Assembly (NCBI RefSeq): GCF_001571145.1
Contig: NZ_BCTF01000019.1
Coordinates: 49,174 to 113,173, forward strand
DNA length: 64,000 bases
Source: Hydrogenophaga flava NBRC 102514
Lineage (GTDB): Bacteria > Pseudomonadota > Gammaproteobacteria > Burkholderiales > Burkholderiaceae_C
Direction: 5' to 3'
Shown: positions 60,649-64,000 of the stretch, in pieces
Layout of the letters: each line of letters starts with the position of its first letter
How positions within the stretch are numbered: position 1 is the stretch's first letter
Translations under genes and position numbers: made by a program
Notes under the pieces: model-generated
Databases searched by the model: none
What the model saw: only the letters and a program-made list of their open reading frames with translations
What the model was told of the DNA's origin: nothing

Positions 60649-61575
60649 TCAGTCTGCGCCGATCAGCACACGCACGTGTGCCGCTACGCTGCGGGCCAGG
60701 GGGCTGAGCACGTAGCCACCTTCGAGGCAGGAGATGACACGGCCGTTGCAGTGTTTGTCGGCGACTTTCATCAGTTGCTGTGTCACCCAGGCGTAGTCGG
60801 CCTCGACCAGGCCGAGGTTGCCCATGTCGTCCTCGCGGTGGGCATCGAAGCCGGCGGAGACGTAGACCAGCTGGGGGCGGAAGGCCTCGAGCGCGGGAAG
60901 CCAGTGCTCCATGACCGCGGCGCGAAAGGCGTCGCTGCCTGAGCGGCTGGGCAGGCCGACGTTGACCATGTTGGGGCCGGTGGCGTTTTCGCCGTTGAAG
61001 GGGTAGAGCCCCTTCTCGAAGATCGAGCACATCAGCACCCGTTCGTCGCCGCGGAAGATGTCCTCGCTGCCGTTGCCGTGGTGCACGTCGAAGTCGATCA
61101 GCGCGATGCGTTCAAGCCCGTGCACGTCCAGCGCATGGCGGATGCCGACGGCCACGTTGTTGAAGAAGCAGAAGCCCATGGCGGCCGAGCGTTCGGCGTG
61201 GTGGCCGGGGGGGCGGATCGAGCAGAACGCGGTGGGCGCTTCGCCGGCCAGCACCAGGTCGGTGGCCTGCACGGCGGCACCGGCGGCGCGCAGCGCGGCC
61301 TGCAGGGTGTGGGGGCACATGTTGGTGTCGGGGTCGACCGCGCGCAGGCCTTCGGTGGGCGCGGCATCGAAGATTTCCTTCACATAGAGCGATGCGTGGG
61401 CGCGGCCGAGCTGCTCTTCGGTGGCCAGCGGGGCGTCGTAGGGGACCATGTAGTCCAGCAGTCCCTTGACCAGCAGGTGGTCGTTGATGGCACCCAGGCG
61501 CTCGGGGCACTCGGGGTGGTGAGCGCCCATGTCGTGGCGGGCGCAGTCGGCGTGGCTGATGAAGGCGGACAGCAT
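60649..61575 (-). CDS. Histone-deacetylase-family amidohydrolase (AcuC/acetylpolyamine-type)
   Basis: A 308-residue zinc deacetylase. Active-site motifs are RPPGHHAERSAAMGFCFFNNVAVG (tandem His), IDFDVHHGNGSEDIF (Asp/His zinc ligands) and VSAGFDAHREDDMGNL (Asp ligand), with HPECPERL at the N terminus. It may remove acetyl groups from lysines, polyamines or small amides. It is the first gene of an operon with the Pat-like acetyltransferase (7 bp apart). An FNR-type box at 61630-61649 lies upstream. Confidence 0.9.
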   Translation of the reverse strand: MLSAFISHADCARHDMGAHHPECPERLGAINDHLLVKGLLDYMVPYDAPLATEEQLGRAHASLYVKEIFDAAPTEGLRAVDPDTNMCPHTLQAALRAAGAAVQATDLVLAGEAPTAFCSIRPPGHHAERSAAMGFCFFNNVAVGIRHALDVHGLERIALIDFDVHHGNGSEDIFRGDERVLMCSIFEKGLYPFNGENATGPNMVNVGLPSRSGSDAFRAAVMEHWLPALEAFRPQLVYVSAGFDAHREDDMGNLGLVEADYAWVTQQLMKVADKHCNGRVISCLEGGYVLSPLARSVAAHVRVLIGAD

Positions 61576-61629
61576 GGTTCGGGTCTCCTCGGGGCGGCGA
61601 ATGCCTGCCGGGCGACTGCGCGCCCGTGC

Positions 61630-61649
61630 AGATTGACTTCTGTCAATCT
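61630..61649. promoter_or_regulatory. FNR/CRP-type palindrome upstream of the deacetylase operon
   Basis: AGATTGAC-TTCT-GTCAATCT is a perfect 8-bp inverted repeat with four-base spacer, holding TTGAC-N4-GTCAA, close to the FNR/Anr box TTGAT-N4-ATCAA. It lies 55 bases upstream of the deacetylase start, in a good position for an activator. Confidence 0.6.
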
Positions 61650-61711
61650 AGACCCGAAGCCTGACGGCTGCCTTGACGCAACGCAACAAGGCCCTGTGGG
61701 GTGCGGGGAGG

Positions 61712-62920
61712 TCAGCCCAGCCCGGTGAGGCTGGCGGCCACGGCGCGTTTGAAGGGTGTGAAGCGCTCGCCCAGTTCGACCATGCCGCGGCGCAGCCAGC
61801 GCGCGGGCACGTGTTCGCGCGTGTAGAGCGTGGCGACGGCGTGTGTGGCCATGTAGAGGCCGCGCGCTGCGCGCTGGTGGACCAGCTGGTAGCGCTCCAG
61901 CAGCTGCGGCGAGGCGATGTCCTGGCCGCTGCGGTGGGCCTGGATCAGCGCCTTCGACAGGGTGTCGATGCTGCGCAGGCCGAGGTTGAAGCCGTGCGCC
62001 GTCACCGGGTGCATGCCAACGGCGGCGTCGCCCACAACGGCGAAGCGCTGGGCCACGAAGCGCCGCGCCCACACCCCCACCAGCGGGTAGGCGTGGCGTG
62101 TGCTGACCAGGCGCATGTCGCCCAGCTGGCTGCCGAAACGGCGCGTCATTTCGAGACCGAAAGCGGCCTCGTCCAGACCCAGCAGCGGCTGGATGGCCTG
62201 GTGCGGCAGGGTCAGCACCACCGACGAGCGCGGACGGCCGCTGGTCGGGTCGGGGTTCATCGGCAGCAGGGCCAGGGTCTGGCCGTGGTCGAACCACTCC
62301 CAGGCGGTTTCTTCGTGCGGCCGCTCGTGGGTCATGTTGCAGACCAGCATGGTGCGGCCGTAGTCGTGCATGTCGGCGGCGATGCCCATGGCGCGGCGGG
62401 TGCTGGAGTGGCGGCTGTCGGCGGCCACGACCAGGCGGGCCGACAGGGTCTCGCCACTGCCCAGGGTGAGGCGGGCCGACTGGGCGTCGGTCTGGATGCT
62501 GGTGACCTGCTGGCCGCAGCGCAGTTCGGGCGGATTGCCCGGGCCGTCGCCCATCGCGGCCTCGAAGGCGGCGCGGCGGATGTGGTGGTTGGCGACCAGG
62601 AAGCCCAGCTCGGACTTCGGGCTGAGGTCGTGGCCGATGCGCATGCGCGATTGCGTGGTGCCCACGCCGCCATCGAGCACCAGGGCGTCCTTCAGCGGCG
62701 CGATGTTCGCCTCGCCCAGCAGCGACCACAGCCCGAGCTGGCGCAGCAGCGCCGCGCTGTGCTGGGTCAGGGCGATCTCGCGGCCGTCGAAGGCGGGGTG
62801 CTGCAGCGATTCGAGAGGGCTCTGTTCGATCAGGGTGGTGCGCAGGCCGCTGCCGCGCAGTGCGCGGGCCAGGCTCAGGCCGGCGGGCCCGGCGCCCACG
62901 ATGAGGAGGTCGTGTTCCAT
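61712..62920 (-). CDS. UbiH/VisC-family FAD-dependent hydroxylase
   Basis: A 402-residue flavoprotein monooxygenase. The dinucleotide fold is IVGAGPAGLSLARALRGSG and the second FAD motif is VVGDAAVGMHPVTAHGFNLGLRS, which carries the HPxxxxGxNLG signature of ubiquinone-type ring hydroxylases. VVAADSRHSSTRRAMG is the third conserved motif. It may hydroxylate a quinone precursor or an aromatic acid using O2 and NAD(P)H. It is monocistronic, with a second FNR-type box 37 bp upstream of the start. Confidence 0.88.
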   Translation of the reverse strand: MEHDLLIVGAGPAGLSLARALRGSGLRTTLIEQSPLESLQHPAFDGREIALTQHSAALLRQLGLWSLLGEANIAPLKDALVLDGGVGTTQSRMRIGHDLSPKSELGFLVANHHIRRAAFEAAMGDGPGNPPELRCGQQVTSIQTDAQSARLTLGSGETLSARLVVAADSRHSSTRRAMGIAADMHDYGRTMLVCNMTHERPHEETAWEWFDHGQTLALLPMNPDPTSGRPRSSVVLTLPHQAIQPLLGLDEAAFGLEMTRRFGSQLGDMRLVSTRHAYPLVGVWARRFVAQRFAVVGDAAVGMHPVTAHGFNLGLRSIDTLSKALIQAHRSGQDIASPQLLERYQLVHQRAARGLYMATHAVATLYTREHVPARWLRRGMVELGERFTPFKRAVAASLTGLG

Positions 62921-62956
62921 GGCGCGGCAGCTTACGTGTGCGCCCCGGCCACCGGA

Positions 62957-62970
62957 TTGACTCAGGTCAA
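62957..62970. promoter_or_regulatory. FNR/CRP-type palindrome upstream of the FAD hydroxylase
   Basis: TTGAC-TCAG-GTCAA: perfect 5-bp arms, four-base spacer, the same half-site as at 61630-61649. It lies 37 bases upstream of the hydroxylase start codon on the minus strand. Confidence 0.55.
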
Positions 62971-63006
62971 CGGCCAGCCTTTGACCAGGGGCAGAGAAGC
63001 GCCAAC

Positions 63007-63939
63007 TCAGCAGGCATCGCAGCTGGTCAGTGCCTGCGCGATGCGCTCGCGCGTCTTTTCGGTCAGATGGTCCAGAAAGACCTGGGTGCGCTGGGGCAGG
63101 AACTTGCGGCTGGGCAGGGCCGCGTAGAGCGTGAAGCGGCCGGTGATCCAGGGTGCGAGCACGCGCACCAGCGAACCGTTGGCCAGGTAGGGCGCGGCCA
63201 GCTCCACCGTGCTGCCGGTGATGCCGGCGCCATCGAGCGCAGCGCGCATCAGCGTGTCGGTGTGGTTGGCCCAGAGCACCGGGCGCACGTCCAGCAGCAC
63301 CTCGTCGTCGCGGTCGCCGCGGAACAGACGCAGCATCCGGCTGCGCATGCCCATGTCCGGCTTGATGCGCAGGCAGTCGTGCTGCAGCAGGTCTTGTGGC
63401 GTGGCGGGGGTGCCCCGGCGCGCCAGGTATTCGGGCGACGCAACCAGGAAGGCTTCGGTCGCGTTCACCTTGCGGGCAATGATGTTGGCGTCGTAGCCCT
63501 CGTCGGTGCCCATGAGCGTAATGTCGAAGGCCTCGATGGGTGGTTCGCGGTGGCTGGCCACCTCGATGTCCAGCTGGATCTGCGGGTAGCGCTGGTGGAA
63601 GCTGGCGACGACCGGGGCCAGCACGTGCGTGGCCAGCACCGGTGGCGCCAGCACCCGCAGCGTGCCCGAGAGTTCCTGGGTGTGCGAGCTGACCAGGGAG
63701 TGCGCATCGTCCAGGTCCTGCAGGATGTGGCGCACCCGCTCCAGATAGGCTTCGCCCGCGTCGGTGAGCGACTGCCGGCGCGTGGTGCGCTGCAGCAGCC
63801 GGGTGCCCAGGTGCTCCTCCAGGTCGGCCACCAGCCGTGTCACCACGGCGGGCGACATGTCCAGGGCCCGGGCGGCCGCGGCGAAACCGCCTTCGTCCGC
63901 CACACGAAGAAACACACGCATTGAGGTCAGTCGGTCCAT
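63007..63939 (-). CDS. LysR family transcriptional regulator
   Basis: A 310-residue LTTR. The N-terminal winged helix-turn-helix is MDRLTSMRVFLRVADEGGFAAAARALDMSPAVVTRLVADLEEHLG in outline (recognition helix SPAVVTRLVADLE). An effector domain from about residue 90 (GTLRVLAPPVLATHVLAPVVASF) completes the protein. The subfamily resembles the CrgA/AaeR-like group that often regulates a divergent gene. That gene would start beyond the right edge of the window. Effector unknown. Confidence 0.92.
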   Translation of the reverse strand: MDRLTSMRVFLRVADEGGFAAAARALDMSPAVVTRLVADLEEHLGTRLLQRTTRRQSLTDAGEAYLERVRHILQDLDDAHSLVSSHTQELSGTLRVLAPPVLATHVLAPVVASFHQRYPQIQLDIEVASHREPPIEAFDITLMGTDEGYDANIIARKVNATEAFLVASPEYLARRGTPATPQDLLQHDCLRIKPDMGMRSRMLRLFRGDRDDEVLLDVRPVLWANHTDTLMRAALDGAGITGSTVELAAPYLANGSLVRVLAPWITGRFTLYAALPSRKFLPQRTQVFLDHLTEKTRERIAQALTSCDAC

Positions 63940-64000
63940 GGGTCGATGGTGAAGGGTTTCAAACGGTTGATTGTTGCTGATTTAGAAACAGACTAGAGAT

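Overview
The window is GC-rich DNA (except a few AT-richer patches) from a betaproteobacterium, most probably a Comamonadaceae member close to Hydrogenophaga, Acidovorax or Variovorax. This is inferred from codon style, the minCDE arrangement, PQQ dehydrogenases and the protein families present; no rRNA gene is available to fix the genus. Coding is dense, with many ATGA stop/start overlaps.

Region 1 (about 0.4-23 kb) is a two-operon guanidine regulon on the minus strand. Operon A (9.5 to 0.4 kb) runs sigma54 promoter, guanidine-I (ykkC) riboswitch, ABC permease, ABC ATPase, two DUF1989 proteins (carboxyguanidine deiminase type), guanidine/urea carboxylase and allophanate hydrolase. Operon B (23.0 to about 15.3 kb) has the same sigma54-plus-riboswitch leader. 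It then encodes the periplasmic binding protein missing from operon A, a membrane di-iron desaturase-like oxygenase, two SDR dehydrogenases, an EamA permease, a creatininase with all metal ligands, a biuret/guanylurea-hydrolase-like cysteine hydrolase, a small conserved protein and a metallo-beta-lactamase-fold hydrolase. I read operon B as feeding a substituted guanidine (creatinine/creatine-like) into operon A. Between the operons is a patchwork with an AT-richer islet carrying a Fic protein and two orphan proteins.

Region 2 (23.1-32.8 kb) is an elaborate RNA-repair locus. A sigma54 promoter precedes rsr (bacterial Ro60). An array of four Y-RNA-like hairpins with covarying stems, two or three of them carrying tRNA-like modules, then fills the rsr-rtcB spacer, followed by one tRNA-like element with an encoded CCA. 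Next come rtcB, a 204-residue unknown protein, an RlaP-type nucleotidyltransferase, rtcA and an ABC1/UbiB-type kinase. The activator rtcR is divergent. Convergent to rtcR is a pair of membrane proteins (SH3-like and SPFH/band-7). A response regulator, histidine kinase and DEDDh exonuclease operon follows.

Region 3 (39-50.9 kb) holds a PQQ quinohaemoprotein dehydrogenase with a divergent GAF-Fis regulator lacking the AAA+ domain, a Kef-type antiporter overlapping a P-type ATPase, an NlpC/P60 lipoprotein, a DAHP synthase, a patatin and an SDR.

Region 4 (50.9-64 kb) is mostly housekeeping: an extra infA, an M48 protease, a hotdog thioesterase, minCDE and a UbiA prenyltransferase. It also has a DnaA-box cluster with a strong terminator, a large GNAT/acyl-CoA-ligase protein acetyltransferase paired with a histone-deacetylase-family enzyme, a UbiH-like FAD hydroxylase and a LysR regulator. 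No CRISPR array, complete insertion sequence, rRNA or canonical tRNA gene was seen.
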